Assembly (NCBI GenBank): GCA_024639935.1
Contig: JAHEFZ010000004.1
Span: forward strand, 1 to 53,718
Direction of reading: 5' to 3'
From: Microbacteriaceae bacterium
GTDB taxonomy: Bacteria; Actinomycetota; Actinomycetes; Actinomycetales; Microbacteriaceae
DNA: 53,718 bases
The position numbers and the translations under genes were made by a program. Below the pieces are notes generated by a model. The model saw nothing but the letters and a program-made list of their open reading frames with translations, did no database searches and was not told where the DNA came from. Shown in pieces: positions 11,375-19,937 of this stretch; the stretch's first letter is position 1; the number at the start of each line of letters is the position of its first letter.

Positions 11375-11599
11375 CTAGTGCTTGGCCTTCGTTTTCGAGC
11401 CGCCAACCCCGTAGCCAGCTCTCGACATCAACGCGCCGACAAGTGGCCCGATTGCCAAAAGTGAGGAACTCGTCCACACAAGGAGAGGCTCATCGAACCA
11501 GAAAAACAAGGTGCCAGCGGTCGCGCCAATGAGCATGATGGTTACTCCGGTCCATGCGGCGGGAGATGAGCCGTGTCCAGGGTCGTGCGCGTCGTTCAT
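11375..11599 (-). CDS. Small two-span membrane protein of the trp cluster (DUF6704-like)
   Basis: A 74-residue protein between trpE and trpC. A polar N-terminus contains DPGHGSSPAAWT, then come two hydrophobic stretches (about 15-34 and 38-60), then a basic tail with GYGVGGSKTKAK. I recognise this as the small 'HGxxx' family that Actinobacteria commonly carry between trpE and trpC; the DUF number is from memory. Its function is unknown. Constant position suggests a link to the tryptophan genes or to the membrane, but nothing in the sequence shows a catalytic role. Its RBS (AGGAACGACATG) is clear. Confidence 0.85.
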   Translation of the reverse strand: MNDAHDPGHGSSPAAWTGVTIMLIGATAGTLFFWFDEPLLVWTSSSLLAIGPLVGALMSRAGYGVGGSKTKAKH

Positions 11600-11616
11600 G
11601 TCGTTCCTCCTGGCGT

Positions 11617-13128
11617 TTAGTCTAGCGCGGGCCGAAGAACGTTCGCCGCGGCCAACGCGCGCAGCGGGGCTGCTCCTTTGGCGACTGTCTCGTCGTACTC
11701 ATTCCGAGGTATCGAGTCGGCGACGATTCCTGCACCCGCTTGAACCGACGCCGTGGTGCCGACTAGTACCGCAGTTCTAATGGCAATTGCGAGGTCGGAG
11801 TCTCCGCCGAAACCGATGTACCCGACTACTCCCCCGTACACACCGCGACCGGCTGGTTCGAGTTCGTCGATGATTTCCAACGCACGCGGTTTCGGAGCCC
11901 CGGACAGCGTCCCGGCGGGGAAGGTGGCCCGAAAAACATCGATGGGTGTCGCGCCAACGGCGAGTACCCCTTCCACGCTCGACACGAGATGCATGATGTG
12001 GGAAAAGCGCTCGACATTCATGAACTCGGTCACCTCAACCGTCCCAGGTTTACAGACGCGGGAGAGGTCATTACGCGCTAAATCGACGAGCATAAGGTGT
12101 TCGGCCTGCTCTTTGGCATCGGCCAATAAGCTTTCGGCGAACTGTGCATCGCGCTCCGGCGTCTCACCGCGTGGGCGACTTCCTGCGATGGGGTGGCTGA
12201 ACACTCGACCGTCATTAACCTTGACGAGTGCCTCGGGTGACGAACCAACCACGGCGAACGGTGTTCCGTCAGCACTTTCAAGGTTAAGCAGGTACATGTA
12301 AGGAGACGGGTTCAATGCCCGCAGCATTCGATATACGTCGATGCTCGACGCGGTCACTTCGGTATCGAAACGCTGCGAGATCACCACCTGGAAAACGTCG
12401 CCATCACGAATAAAGTCTTGTGCCGTGGACACTGATTGAAGGAATGTGTGTTGTTCCGTTCGGCAATCAGGTGACGGTGTGACGTTTTCCGGCGGAGCCA
12501 ACGGCGCCAGTGGCATCACGGTGCGAAGGCTCGCGGTGATGTCATCGAGACGGGACTGTCCGGCCCTCCACAGTTGGTCGAGGTCATCCGTGACGAGAAC
12601 CGCAGTGGCAACGTGCAGAAGGGATGTCCTATGGTCGAAGACGAGCAGGTCTCGCACAAACAACAGGGACTGTGCTGGCACGCCCGATTCATCTCCTGGT
12701 GCGTGCGGCAAATTTTCGATCTCGCGAACCGTATCCCAGCCAAGATAGCCAACCAGTCCACTCGTCAATGGCGGCAATTCAGTCGGAGCCGGCGATGCCC
12801 AACGCGCGAAGAGCTCGTCAAGCGCATCGAGCCGAGCGCGTGGAACTTTACCGCCGAATGCACGGTCTTCCGATAACCCGTTGTCGAGCCAAACTGATTC
12901 ATTGTCTCGTTCAGTGAGACAGCCCCAGGCCGAGAGACCGACGAACGAGTACCGCGACCAAATTCCCCCTTGTTCGGCCGACTCCAACAGGAAGGTGCCC
13001 GGTCGACCGTCGGTGAGGTGTGAGTAGAGCGCGACCGGTGAGACCGCATCAACGAACAGGGAACGGATGACCGTCACCACCGGACCGGCTGCGGCGGCTA
13101 TGTCAAACTCGGCACGTGTGGTGGTCAT
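11617..13128 (-). CDS. trpE: Anthranilate synthase component I
   Basis: Makes anthranilate from chorismate, using ammonia supplied by a TrpG subunit. Length 503, full. The chorismate-binding C-terminal domain is clear: PSPYMYLLNLE, GSSPEALV, HPIAGSRPRGET, DLARNDLSRV, HIMHLVSS and PAGTLSGAPKPRA in the usual order. Neither trpG nor trpD is in this window, so the amidotransferase and the phosphoribosyltransferase must be encoded elsewhere if the pathway is complete. The 78 bases before the start hold no tryptophan-rich leader peptide and no clear attenuator. The gene after rpe here is an FKBP gene, not the his genes usually found before trpE in relatives. Confidence 0.96.
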   Translation of the reverse strand: MTTTRAEFDIAAAAGPVVTVIRSLFVDAVSPVALYSHLTDGRPGTFLLESAEQGGIWSRYSFVGLSAWGCLTERDNESVWLDNGLSEDRAFGGKVPRARLDALDELFARWASPAPTELPPLTSGLVGYLGWDTVREIENLPHAPGDESGVPAQSLLFVRDLLVFDHRTSLLHVATAVLVTDDLDQLWRAGQSRLDDITASLRTVMPLAPLAPPENVTPSPDCRTEQHTFLQSVSTAQDFIRDGDVFQVVISQRFDTEVTASSIDVYRMLRALNPSPYMYLLNLESADGTPFAVVGSSPEALVKVNDGRVFSHPIAGSRPRGETPERDAQFAESLLADAKEQAEHLMLVDLARNDLSRVCKPGTVEVTEFMNVERFSHIMHLVSSVEGVLAVGATPIDVFRATFPAGTLSGAPKPRALEIIDELEPAGRGVYGGVVGYIGFGGDSDLAIAIRTAVLVGTTASVQAGAGIVADSIPRNEYDETVAKGAAPLRALAAANVLRPALD

Positions 13129-13206
13129 GCGCTTACGCCTTCTTGTCGTTGGTCATGAAGTTACGTCATCGCGAGGCCGTTGTCGCGCACCGGTGTGTGA
13201 TTCGCG

Positions 13207-13563
13207 TCAGCGAGCCGCAAGCAGATCGATAACAAAAACGAGTGTTTGACCCGACAACCGGTGTCCTCCGCCTGCCGGACCGTAGGCCCACATAGGAGGG
13301 CAGATGAGTTTCCTGCGGCCGCCGACCTTCATTCCGGGAATCCCCTCTTGCCAACCGCGAATGAGTCCGTTGAGCGGAAACTCGATACTCTCCCCACGAT
13401 TCCACGATGAATCGAACTCATCGCCATCGAAGGTGACACCGAGGTAGTGAACTTCGACGTTTCCGCCGGGAGAAGCCTCATCACCATCGCCGACGGTGAT
13501 GTCTTCGATGACGAGTTCCGTGGGCTCTGGCCCTAGAGTGGGTTCGATTTCGGGCTTAGTCAT
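13207..13563 (-). CDS. FKBP-type peptidyl-prolyl cis-trans isomerase
   Basis: A single-domain, apparently cytosolic prolyl isomerase with no signal peptide. The start at ATG 13563 gives 118 residues. The domain runs from about 18 to the end: VEVHYLGVTFDGDEFDSSW, IEFPLNGLIRGWQEGIPGMKVGGRRKL, YGPAGGGH and LVFVIDLL are the canonical strands and active-site loop residues. A longer in-frame ORF to 13755 runs inside rpe and is not credible. The start overlaps the rpe stop by eight bases (ATGACTAA) with GAGGAG just upstream, so it is co-translated with rpe. Its place between rpe and trpE differs from the gene order I expect in relatives. Confidence 0.92.
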   Translation of the reverse strand: MTKPEIEPTLGPEPTELVIEDITVGDGDEASPGGNVEVHYLGVTFDGDEFDSSWNRGESIEFPLNGLIRGWQEGIPGMKVGGRRKLICPPMWAYGPAGGGHRLSGQTLVFVIDLLAAR

Positions 13564-14236
13564 TGTGCTCCTCATGATGTGAATGTTCTCGAGCAATCTT
13601 ACGGAGATTTTCGATGGCGAAGCCGGGATTGTCTGTGCCGTAGACCGCCGAACCAGCGACAAACGTGTCTGCGCCAGCGTCCGCAGCGGCTTCGATGGTG
13701 AGCGAATCGATACCACCGTCGACCTGGATCCAAAATTGCGTTCCGGTTTTGGCACGAAAGGCGGCGACCTGCTGCACTTTGTGCAACTGGTCGGCCAAGA
13801 ATCGTTGACCCCCGAACCCTGGTTCGACCGTCATCACGAGAATCTGATCGAAACGGTGTGCGATTTCTTCGATTGTTGAGAACGGCGTTGACGGCTTGAG
13901 GGCCAATCCGACCCTCGCGCCGATCGCTCTAATCGATGAGGCAACGGCAATTGGGTCTCGGGTGGCTTCGACGTGCAGAGTGACAGAATCCGCGCCCAAC
14001 TCGGCGTAGCCCGGCGCCCAGCGATCCTGGTCGGCAATCATCAAGTGGACGTCGAGCGGGATAGGAGAAGTCGCTTTAATCCGTTCCACCATTTGTGGAC
14101 CGAAGGTCAAATTCGGTACGAAATGGTTGTCCATGACGTCCACGTGGGCAAAATCAGCGTTACCAATCCTCGCGAGATCGCTCGCCATATTGGCGAAATC
14201 AGCGCTGAGAATGCTGGGGTTGATTCTGACGGTCAT
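13556..14236 (-). CDS. rpe: Ribulose-phosphate 3-epimerase
   Basis: Interconverts ribulose 5-phosphate and xylulose 5-phosphate in the pentose phosphate pathway. The 226-residue TIM barrel shows INPSILSADFANM at the start with the catalytic aspartate region HVDVMDNHFVPNLTFGP, then LDVHLMI, MTVEPGFGGQ and QVDGGID, which supply the metal-binding His and Asp residues. It lies 10 bases after rsmB, as is common in Actinobacteria. Complete and unremarkable. Confidence 0.96.
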   Translation of the reverse strand: MTVRINPSILSADFANMASDLARIGNADFAHVDVMDNHFVPNLTFGPQMVERIKATSPIPLDVHLMIADQDRWAPGYAELGADSVTLHVEATRDPIAVASSIRAIGARVGLALKPSTPFSTIEEIAHRFDQILVMTVEPGFGGQRFLADQLHKVQQVAAFRAKTGTQFWIQVDGGIDSLTIEAAADAGADTFVAGSAVYGTDNPGFAIENLRKIAREHSHHEEHND

Positions 14237-14246
14237 TGGCGTCAGG

Positions 14247-15575
14247 CTATCGTGTTCGGCGGATCAACTGGATGAACATCGCATCGGTGTGGTGACGGTG
14301 GGGATACAGTTGCACCGCGCTTCCCCGCTTCACGTCGACAATCGATGGGGCCACGGTCTCGAGAACCGTTGCCGTGTCGACAGTGTCGGCTTCGGGGTGT
14401 TGCGCGAGAACGGCGTCCACCACATCGACCGTCTCAGCGGTGAGGGGTGAGCAGGTCACGTAGGCCACGACCCCTCCGATGGTGAGACTGCCGATCGCCC
14501 CCGAAAGCAGTTCGCGCTGGAGGGGGACAAGGTCGACGAGATCGGTTGGTTGTTTCCGCCACCGTGATTCCGGTCGACGTCGAAGCGAACCGAGCCCCGA
14601 GCACGGCGCATCGACGAGAATTCGGTCGAACGCGTTCGGCCTCTCCGCACACAACTCTCGACCATCGCGGACAGTCACAGCGATGCTGTCTCCGAATGGC
14701 GCGAGTGATGTGCGCACGAGTTCAGCCCGATGCGGTAGGACTTCATTCGCCTCAAGTACAACACCGGCACGACTTCCGAGAGCTGCCAGTAACGCGGTTT
14801 TACCCCCCGGGCCTGCACAGAGATCGAGCCAGCGTTCGCTAGTGCGAATGGGGCCAGCGTTAGCCAACACCAAAGCAGCGAGTTGAGAACCCTCGTCTTG
14901 GACTCGAACCGCACCCTGGGACAACCCCTCAACCTCAGAGAGGGAACCTCCTCCGGACAGGAAACCGAACGGCGAGTGCTCCGTGTGTCGAACGTCTGCG
15001 GGGCGGGTTGAGAACCCGGGCAGTGCGATAAGTGTCGGCTCCGGGGGTTCATTGTTGGACGCGAGGAAGTTCGCAATTTCGTCTGCACCGACCAAATCAG
15101 CAAACTCTCGCACAATCCATTCCGGGTGCGAATGGACTATGGCGAGAGCGAGTTCTTCCGAAACGTCGACAACGACCTGCACCCGCCACTGCTCCGAATT
15201 TCGTCGTGACACCGCTCGCAACGTGGCATTCACGAAACCTGCCGCACGGCGGAATCGGCGATTAGCGAGGTTTACCCACTCGTTGATGATGTGAGGAGGA
15301 TCGTGGCGGACAACGAGTTCGTACGTTGCCAATCGCAGGAGATCGAGGACGTCAGCATCGACACGCCGTGTTGAACCGTCCACACACTCATCGAGCACGG
15401 CGTCCACGAGTCCGCGCCACCTCAACGCGCCGTAGGTGAGGTCAGTCGCGTGCCCCGCATCTCGAGACGTCAATCGCGCATTGCGAATAGCACCGGGCAG
15501 AATCAAATTGGAATAGGCGTCGTCAACTCGCACGTGTTCGGTCACCGCGAGCGCGACCTCTCGCGCTGTTGTCAC
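14247..15575 (-). CDS. rsmB: RsmB/NOP-family rRNA cytosine-C5 methyltransferase
   Basis: Predicted to methylate C967 of 16S rRNA using S-adenosylmethionine. An N-terminal NusB-like helical domain (about 1-140) is followed by a Rossmann methyltransferase with the SAM site LDLCAGPGGKTALLAALG. The two catalytic cysteines are in VDAPCSGLGS and VTCSPLTAE. I prefer the GTG at 15575, which overlaps the fmt stop (GTGA), giving 442 residues. An in-frame ATG at 15611 would add 12 residues and cannot be excluded, as neither start has a strong ribosome site. Target specificity is inferred from the family and from its place beside fmt and rpe. Confidence 0.92.
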   Translation of the reverse strand: MTTAREVALAVTEHVRVDDAYSNLILPGAIRNARLTSRDAGHATDLTYGALRWRGLVDAVLDECVDGSTRRVDADVLDLLRLATYELVVRHDPPHIINEWVNLANRRFRRAAGFVNATLRAVSRRNSEQWRVQVVVDVSEELALAIVHSHPEWIVREFADLVGADEIANFLASNNEPPEPTLIALPGFSTRPADVRHTEHSPFGFLSGGGSLSEVEGLSQGAVRVQDEGSQLAALVLANAGPIRTSERWLDLCAGPGGKTALLAALGSRAGVVLEANEVLPHRAELVRTSLAPFGDSIAVTVRDGRELCAERPNAFDRILVDAPCSGLGSLRRRPESRWRKQPTDLVDLVPLQRELLSGAIGSLTIGGVVAYVTCSPLTAETVDVVDAVLAQHPEADTVDTATVLETVAPSIVDVKRGSAVQLYPHRHHTDAMFIQLIRRTR

Positions 15576-16474
15576 TGGAAAACCACGCTGGCGCGCTGTC
15601 CGCGGAGCCACGCCACTGCAGACATCTGTGTCTTGCCTGCTGGTTTGATTTCCAGCAATTCGACGGAGGCGTACGACGTCCCCACGAAAACACGTCCGTC
15701 GCGGACGACAACTTCTCCTATCCCCAATGGTGGTCCGATTTCGCTTGCTACTCGAACAACGGAAATCACGTCACCGTTGAAGGTGGTGTGCGCACCCGGT
15801 TCGCGAGAGACGGCTCGTATTCGTTGGATAACGGTCGCCGCACCAAGGGACCAATCGATCCGACCGTCTGCACGGGTCAATTTTCGAGCAAAGCTGGGTT
15901 GGCCAATCTGGTCTTTCGCCGCTATGGCGTTGCCGATTATCAGTCGAAGCGTTCCGATAAGGTCTCCGGTCGTGCCGATCGCGATTCGAGCCAACGCGTC
16001 AGACGCAGTCTCGTCGGGTTCGAACGGAATCGATCGGGAAAAGTACACGGGACCAGCATCGAGTTCGTCGACGAGTCGGAAAATGGAAATGCCCGCGTCG
16101 GGCTCACCATCCCACATCGCTCGTTGAAGCGGAGCGGCGCCGCGATATTGCGGTAATACAGAGAAATGGACGTTGACCCAGCCGTGAGTCGGCTTACCGA
16201 GGAGGTGCGTGGGCACCAATCCCCCATATGCGACGACGATGGCAATCTCCACATCGGGTAACTGGACGTCACGAAGCGAATTGGCTTTGATTAGTGACAA
16301 ACCGAGTTCGTCAGCGGCTGCGGCAACCGCGGTCGGCATCAACAAACCCTTTCGCCCTTGGCGCGAGTCCTCCCGCGTGATGACCGCTCGAATATCGAAT
16401 TGAGCATGATGGAGAGCACGCAGGTAGGGAATCGCCACATCGGGACTTCCCGCAAAAACTACACGTGTGCTCAT
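15572..16474 (-). CDS. fmt: Methionyl-tRNA formyltransferase
   Basis: Formylates Met-tRNA(fMet) with 10-formyl-tetrahydrofolate to make the initiator. The protein has 300 residues. The N-terminal formyltransferase fold begins with RVVFAGSPDVAIPYL, the catalytic region is WVNVHFSVLPQYRGAAPLQ, and the C-terminal tRNA-binding domain follows from about residue 205. It lies 12 bases after priA. No def gene (peptide deformylase) is adjacent, although the two are often neighbours in other bacteria. Confidence 0.96.
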   Translation of the reverse strand: MSTRVVFAGSPDVAIPYLRALHHAQFDIRAVITREDSRQGRKGLLMPTAVAAAADELGLSLIKANSLRDVQLPDVEIAIVVAYGGLVPTHLLGKPTHGWVNVHFSVLPQYRGAAPLQRAMWDGEPDAGISIFRLVDELDAGPVYFSRSIPFEPDETASDALARIAIGTTGDLIGTLRLIIGNAIAAKDQIGQPSFARKLTRADGRIDWSLGAATVIQRIRAVSREPGAHTTFNGDVISVVRVASEIGPPLGIGEVVVRDGRVFVGTSYASVELLEIKPAGKTQMSAVAWLRGQRASVVFQ

Positions 16475-16486
16475 AGGTTCATTGTT

Positions 16487-18328
16487 TCAGGCATCGTCGA
16501 TATCGTCGAAAATGGACAGGTCATCACAATGAACCCGAAGTCCTGTGGCGTTTGTCGTGATGGTGTGAACGCGGATTGCCGACACGACAGCCGGCGCCGA
16601 CCGATAGTCCGCGAGAATTACGATTCGGAACACATCACCGTCTTGTGCGGGCCCCATCACTCGGTGTGAGACGACCGCGCTCAGTTCGCGCACAGCCTGC
16701 AATTCAGAGATTGATCCGCGCACGGCGATTGCTCGATTCGAGGGAGGGAATCCCAAAGCGCGACGTTCTCGAAGCTCTGTCTCAACGATCGACTCCCACT
16801 GGTTCGTTGCGAACAGGCTCGCAAACGCACCATCGACGTTGGCCAACACGACAGTGGCACCGTTCGCAGCAAGACTTGCCGCATACCCCCACCACCGAAG
16901 GCAATTCTCCGACGTTCGCAGACCCGGACGCTGAAGCTCCTTGTCTCCATCGACGATGAGGACCGCTTCGTATCCGCCCGAGACGATTGGTTCAGCGCCG
17001 CGGGTGGCGATAACCAGTGATGCGCGGCGAGGGACCTCCAGCGCGCGGTGCTCGCCATCGGCGACCACGACGGGCACTCCAGGAAACGCGCGGCCTAGTT
17101 CTTCGGCCGTGCGAACAGACCCGGCTCCGGACCATGCTGTGGCGCGCCCCGAACAGAGCGCACACTTCAATCCAATCGGGGAACGACCACACACTCGACA
17201 CAGAACAGTTCCATCGCGACTTCCCGACAGCAGTGAGCGACACGTTCCGCATCGGTGGGGGATTCTGCAATCTGCGCACACGACCTGGGGGGTGAAGCCT
17301 GGACGCGAAACTTGCACTAGAACGGGACCGCGTTCCAACGCGTCTCGCAATATTCGCCAGCCGCTGGCGGGGATTCGCGCGCGCGAAGCGAATCCGTCGT
17401 CGGTATCGTCGTTCGCCAGCAGAACCAGTCCTCTCGATGGAATCGCGGGTGCTGCATCAACGAATCCGAGTTCCACAAAGCGAGCGGACTCGACCGACGG
17501 TGTGATCGACGCAAAAACGAGTCTTCCGCCCTCAATGGAATTGCGAACAACAGCGGCGTCTCGCGCGTGGACATAAGGAGTGTGTGGCTCTTCTAACAAA
17601 GGATCTGATTCGTCAACAACGACGAGAAGCTCAAGGTCGAAGACGGGAGCATAAACAGCAGCCCGGGTTCCGATGACCACCCGCGCCTCGCCGGACAAAA
17701 TGTCGAGATAGCGTCCATAGCGTTCCGAGGGGGTGCCCGATGAATCGACCGTGACGTGCGGTACGTCCTCGAGAGCGCGACTGAGAAGAGCGAGGTCGCG
17801 CCAATCCGGTACAACCACGATGACTCCAGCCTTAGCCTCCCTGACAAGGTCGGCAATTTGGCGGAGCGAACGAAGAGTCGGTCCTTGGGCAGTCTCGGTG
17901 ACACCCGCGTCCAACGACATAACCGAGCGACGTGACGGGCGAGGGGTCGGCAACCTGCGCAACGGGAATGTGCGCCCTTTCTCTATTCGCACCCCGCGTT
18001 TGGGTATCGCGATGCGAAGGACATCGGCCGCTCCGCCGCCGTTCCGATCCGCGACTGCACGCACCAAGGCCCACAACGCAGGAGTGAGAACCGGCACCGA
18101 GCCGTTCGCCGACGCAATTTCAGACAGGGTGATTCCTGGGGTTGATTGTTCCGAGATGTCGACAACGTAGGCGTTGACCAAGCGAGAGCCACCTTTTCCC
18201 AACGGCACACGCACTCTTCCCCCGACAACAACGTCGGGTGCGCCTTCTTCTGGGATGAGATAGTCGAGTAATCGGTCAAGTCGCGGAACGGGTGACTCGA
18301 CCAAAACATGGGCGACTCGTCGCGACAC
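16487..18328 (-). CDS. priA: PriA-like primosomal protein N', helicase-degenerate
   Basis: Corresponds to the replication-restart protein PriA but is the shortened actinobacterial form. The N-terminal DNA-binding domain (HVLVESPVPRLDRLLDYL) and the zinc-binding cysteine block (CADCRIPHRCGTCRS followed by CRVCGRS and CALCSG) are kept. The Walker A motif is missing: the position reads LDAGVTETAQGPTLRS with no GKT. The DEEH box has become VVDESDPLL. So ATP-driven unwinding is unlikely, and a structural role at stalled forks is the best inference. The start is taken as GTG 18328, two bases after the metK stop, giving 613 residues. ATG 18388 would lie within metK. Confidence 0.92.
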   Translation of the reverse strand: MSRRVAHVLVESPVPRLDRLLDYLIPEEGAPDVVVGGRVRVPLGKGGSRLVNAYVVDISEQSTPGITLSEIASANGSVPVLTPALWALVRAVADRNGGGAADVLRIAIPKRGVRIEKGRTFPLRRLPTPRPSRRSVMSLDAGVTETAQGPTLRSLRQIADLVREAKAGVIVVVPDWRDLALLSRALEDVPHVTVDSSGTPSERYGRYLDILSGEARVVIGTRAAVYAPVFDLELLVVVDESDPLLEEPHTPYVHARDAAVVRNSIEGGRLVFASITPSVESARFVELGFVDAAPAIPSRGLVLLANDDTDDGFASRARIPASGWRILRDALERGPVLVQVSRPGFTPQVVCADCRIPHRCGTCRSLLSGSRDGTVLCRVCGRSPIGLKCALCSGRATAWSGAGSVRTAEELGRAFPGVPVVVADGEHRALEVPRRASLVIATRGAEPIVSGGYEAVLIVDGDKELQRPGLRTSENCLRWWGYAASLAANGATVVLANVDGAFASLFATNQWESIVETELRERRALGFPPSNRAIAVRGSISELQAVRELSAVVSHRVMGPAQDGDVFRIVILADYRSAPAVVSAIRVHTITTNATGLRVHCDDLSIFDDIDDA

Positions 18329-18330
18329 GG

Positions 18331-19506
18331 CTACTCTATTTCGGCGAGTGCGACGCGAATGGCATCCACGCGGTCGAGACGCTCCCACGTGAAGTTGTCG
18401 CTCTCGCGACCGAAGTGGCCATACGTCGCGGTTTCACGGTATCGTCGGTTGAGCAGGTCCAAGTCACGGATAATTGCCGACGGTCGGAGATCGAAAACGG
18501 ACTCGAGCACTCGTTGAATTGTTGCGAGTGGGACCGTTTCTGTGCCGAACGCCTCGACGTAAAGGCCAATCGGCTTGGCGATTCCGATGGCGTAAGCGAC
18601 CTGCACCTCGAGCCGATCGGCGAGACCTGCCGCGACAGCATTCTTTGCCACCCACCGCATCGCATAAGCGCCGGAACGATCCACCTTGGAAGGATCCTTC
18701 CCGGAAAAGGCTCCTCCGCCATGTCGTGAAGCTCCGCCGTAAGTGTCGACGATGATCTTGCGACCGGTGAGGCCGGCGTCGCTTCCCGGACCGCCATGCT
18801 CGAATGAACCGGAAGGATTGATGTAGTAGGTGACCGTGCTCATGTCGAGACCAGACCCCGCGAACACTGGATCAATGACGTGTTGCCGGATATCCGAAGA
18901 AATACGATCGAGTGAGATCGGTTGCCCATCAGCCGTTGGCGCGTGTTGGGTCGAGACAACGATTGTCTCGACGCTTCGAGGCGTCTGCCCTTCGTACCCT
19001 ATGGTTACCTGAGTTTTGCCATCCGGCCGAAGGTACGGAAGTGTCCCGCTTTTCCGCGTCTGTTCAAGTTTCTCTGCCAATCGGTGAGCGTAGAAGATGG
19101 GTGCGGGCATCAACACGGGCGTTTCTGTGCACGCGTAACCGAACATCAGCCCCTGGTCGCCGGCGCCAAGCTCGTCTCCCTTTTCAACGGCACTGTTTAT
19201 TTCTGGTGATTGTTCACTGATCGACATCATGATTCCGCAAGTTCGACCATCGAAATCGACGTCAGCCGAGTCATAACCTATGTCCAGAATCACGTCGCGG
19301 ACTATGCGATCGATGTCGACATAGCCTTCCGTTCGCACCTCCCCCGCGACGTGAATGAGACCGCCGGACGCGAGGCATTCGACGGCGACCTTTGCGTTTC
19401 TATCGTCGGCAAGAATCGCATCGAGAATCGCATCGGACAATTGGTCGCATAGCTTGTCCGGATGGCCGCTCGTAACGGATTCGCTGGTGAAAAATCGAAG
19501 GGTCAC
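18331..19506 (-). CDS. metK: S-adenosylmethionine synthetase
   Basis: Makes S-adenosylmethionine from methionine and ATP. Length 391, normal. Motifs seen are [20 protein letters not shown] at the N-terminus, the signature [12 protein letters not shown], and the glycine-rich P-loop [19 protein letters not shown]. The start is GTG 19506 with only a weak upstream GAAAG. The gene is preceded by an unusually long gap for this window (167 bases), where coaBC normally sits in Actinobacteria. The gap may be a transcribed leader. No known SAM riboswitch core (such as GGCAACC) was found there. Confidence 0.96.
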   Translation of the reverse strand: MTLRFFTSESVTSGHPDKLCDQLSDAILDAILADDRNAKVAVECLASGGLIHVAGEVRTEGYVDIDRIVRDVILDIGYDSADVDFDGRTCGIMMSISEQSPEINSAVEKGDELGAGDQGLMFGYACTETPVLMPAPIFYAHRLAEKLEQTRKSGTLPYLRPDGKTQVTIGYEGQTPRSVETIVVSTQHAPTADGQPISLDRISSDIRQHVIDPVFAGSGLDMSTVTYYINPSGSFEHGGPGSDAGLTGRKIIVDTYGGASRHGGGAFSGKDPSKVDRSGAYAMRWVAKNAVAAGLADRLEVQVAYAIGIAKPIGLYVEAFGTETVPLATIQRVLESVFDLRPSAIIRDLDLLNRRYRETATYGHFGRESDNFTWERLDRVDAIRVALAEIE

Positions 19507-19673
19507 GGTGAAACCACTTTCTGTCGGCTGACGATATCGAAAACCTGAGATGCCACCCTTGGCTCTGTGAAGTCGGTGACCACTTTCTCTGCAGGATTCT
19601 CTCTCAGAGTACCCGCGGGCACAACCACTAAACCAGCCACGCTCAGCCTAATGACGAGCGTCACAACACGAAA
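19507..19673 (-). other. 167-base gap between rpoZ and metK, no gene; candidate metK leader
   Basis: No ORF of note. On the minus strand a -10-like TAGGCT occurs at 19650-19645, which would give a leader of roughly 130 bases. An imperfect direct repeat, AGAAAGTGGT(TT)CACCG, is present at 19588-19574 and at 19522-19506; the second copy runs into the metK start codon. A short stem, CTCTG/CAGAG, lies near the middle. Neither SAM-I nor SAM-IV riboswitch landmarks are visible. Confidence 0.5.
19645..19650 (-). promoter_or_regulatory. Candidate -10 box for metK (TAGGCT)
   Basis: On the minus strand TAGGCT fits the actinobacterial TAnnnT -10 pattern and lies about 25 bases after the rpoZ stop. The sequence 17 bases upstream (TTTCGT) is a poor -35. 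This is only a motif match; metK could equally be read through from rpoZ. Confidence 0.3.
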
Positions 19674-19922
19674 CTACTTCGGGCTATCGAGCTCTACGAG
19701 ACCTTCGTTGATTTCTCGCATTGCGATAGTGAGCGGCTTTTCGTCGATAGAGAACTCAACGAGCGGTCCAGCCGTCGTGACAGTACCCTCGGCGCGTTCG
19801 ACGTAGTAGTCGTTGATCTCTCGGGCGCGCTTCGACGCGACAATAACGAGCTGATATTTCGAATCTACCTTCTCCAGGAGTTCGTCAATGGGAGGGTCAA
19901 TGATGCCCTTGCTCGTAATCAT
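19674..19922 (-). CDS. rpoZ: RNA polymerase omega subunit
   Basis: Small subunit that helps assemble and stabilise RNA polymerase by holding the beta' subunit. The 82-residue length and the pattern [44 protein letters not shown] are typical of actinobacterial omega. It lies 15 bases after gmk, the usual partner. The C-terminus is slightly short (ends LVELDSPK), with no long tail. Confidence 0.95.
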   Translation of the reverse strand: MITSKGIIDPPIDELLEKVDSKYQLVIVASKRAREINDYYVERAEGTVTTAGPLVEFSIDEKPLTIAMREINEGLVELDSPK

Positions 19923-19937
19923 GGTTCGCCTTCCGAA

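Noticed and set aside
13133-13156. A seven-residue frame (MTNDKKA) ending just before trpE, as a possible trp leader peptide
   Set aside because: No tryptophan codons, no ribosome site and no attenuator hairpins follow it, so it is probably chance.
16487-18328. PriA as a broken pseudogene because helicase motifs are absent
   Set aside because: The frame is intact, zinc and DNA-binding residues are kept, and the same motif loss is known in Actinobacteria generally.
19507-19640. SAM riboswitch upstream of metK
   Set aside because: No GGCAACC-type core or matching helices were found; only a short stem and a direct repeat are visible.
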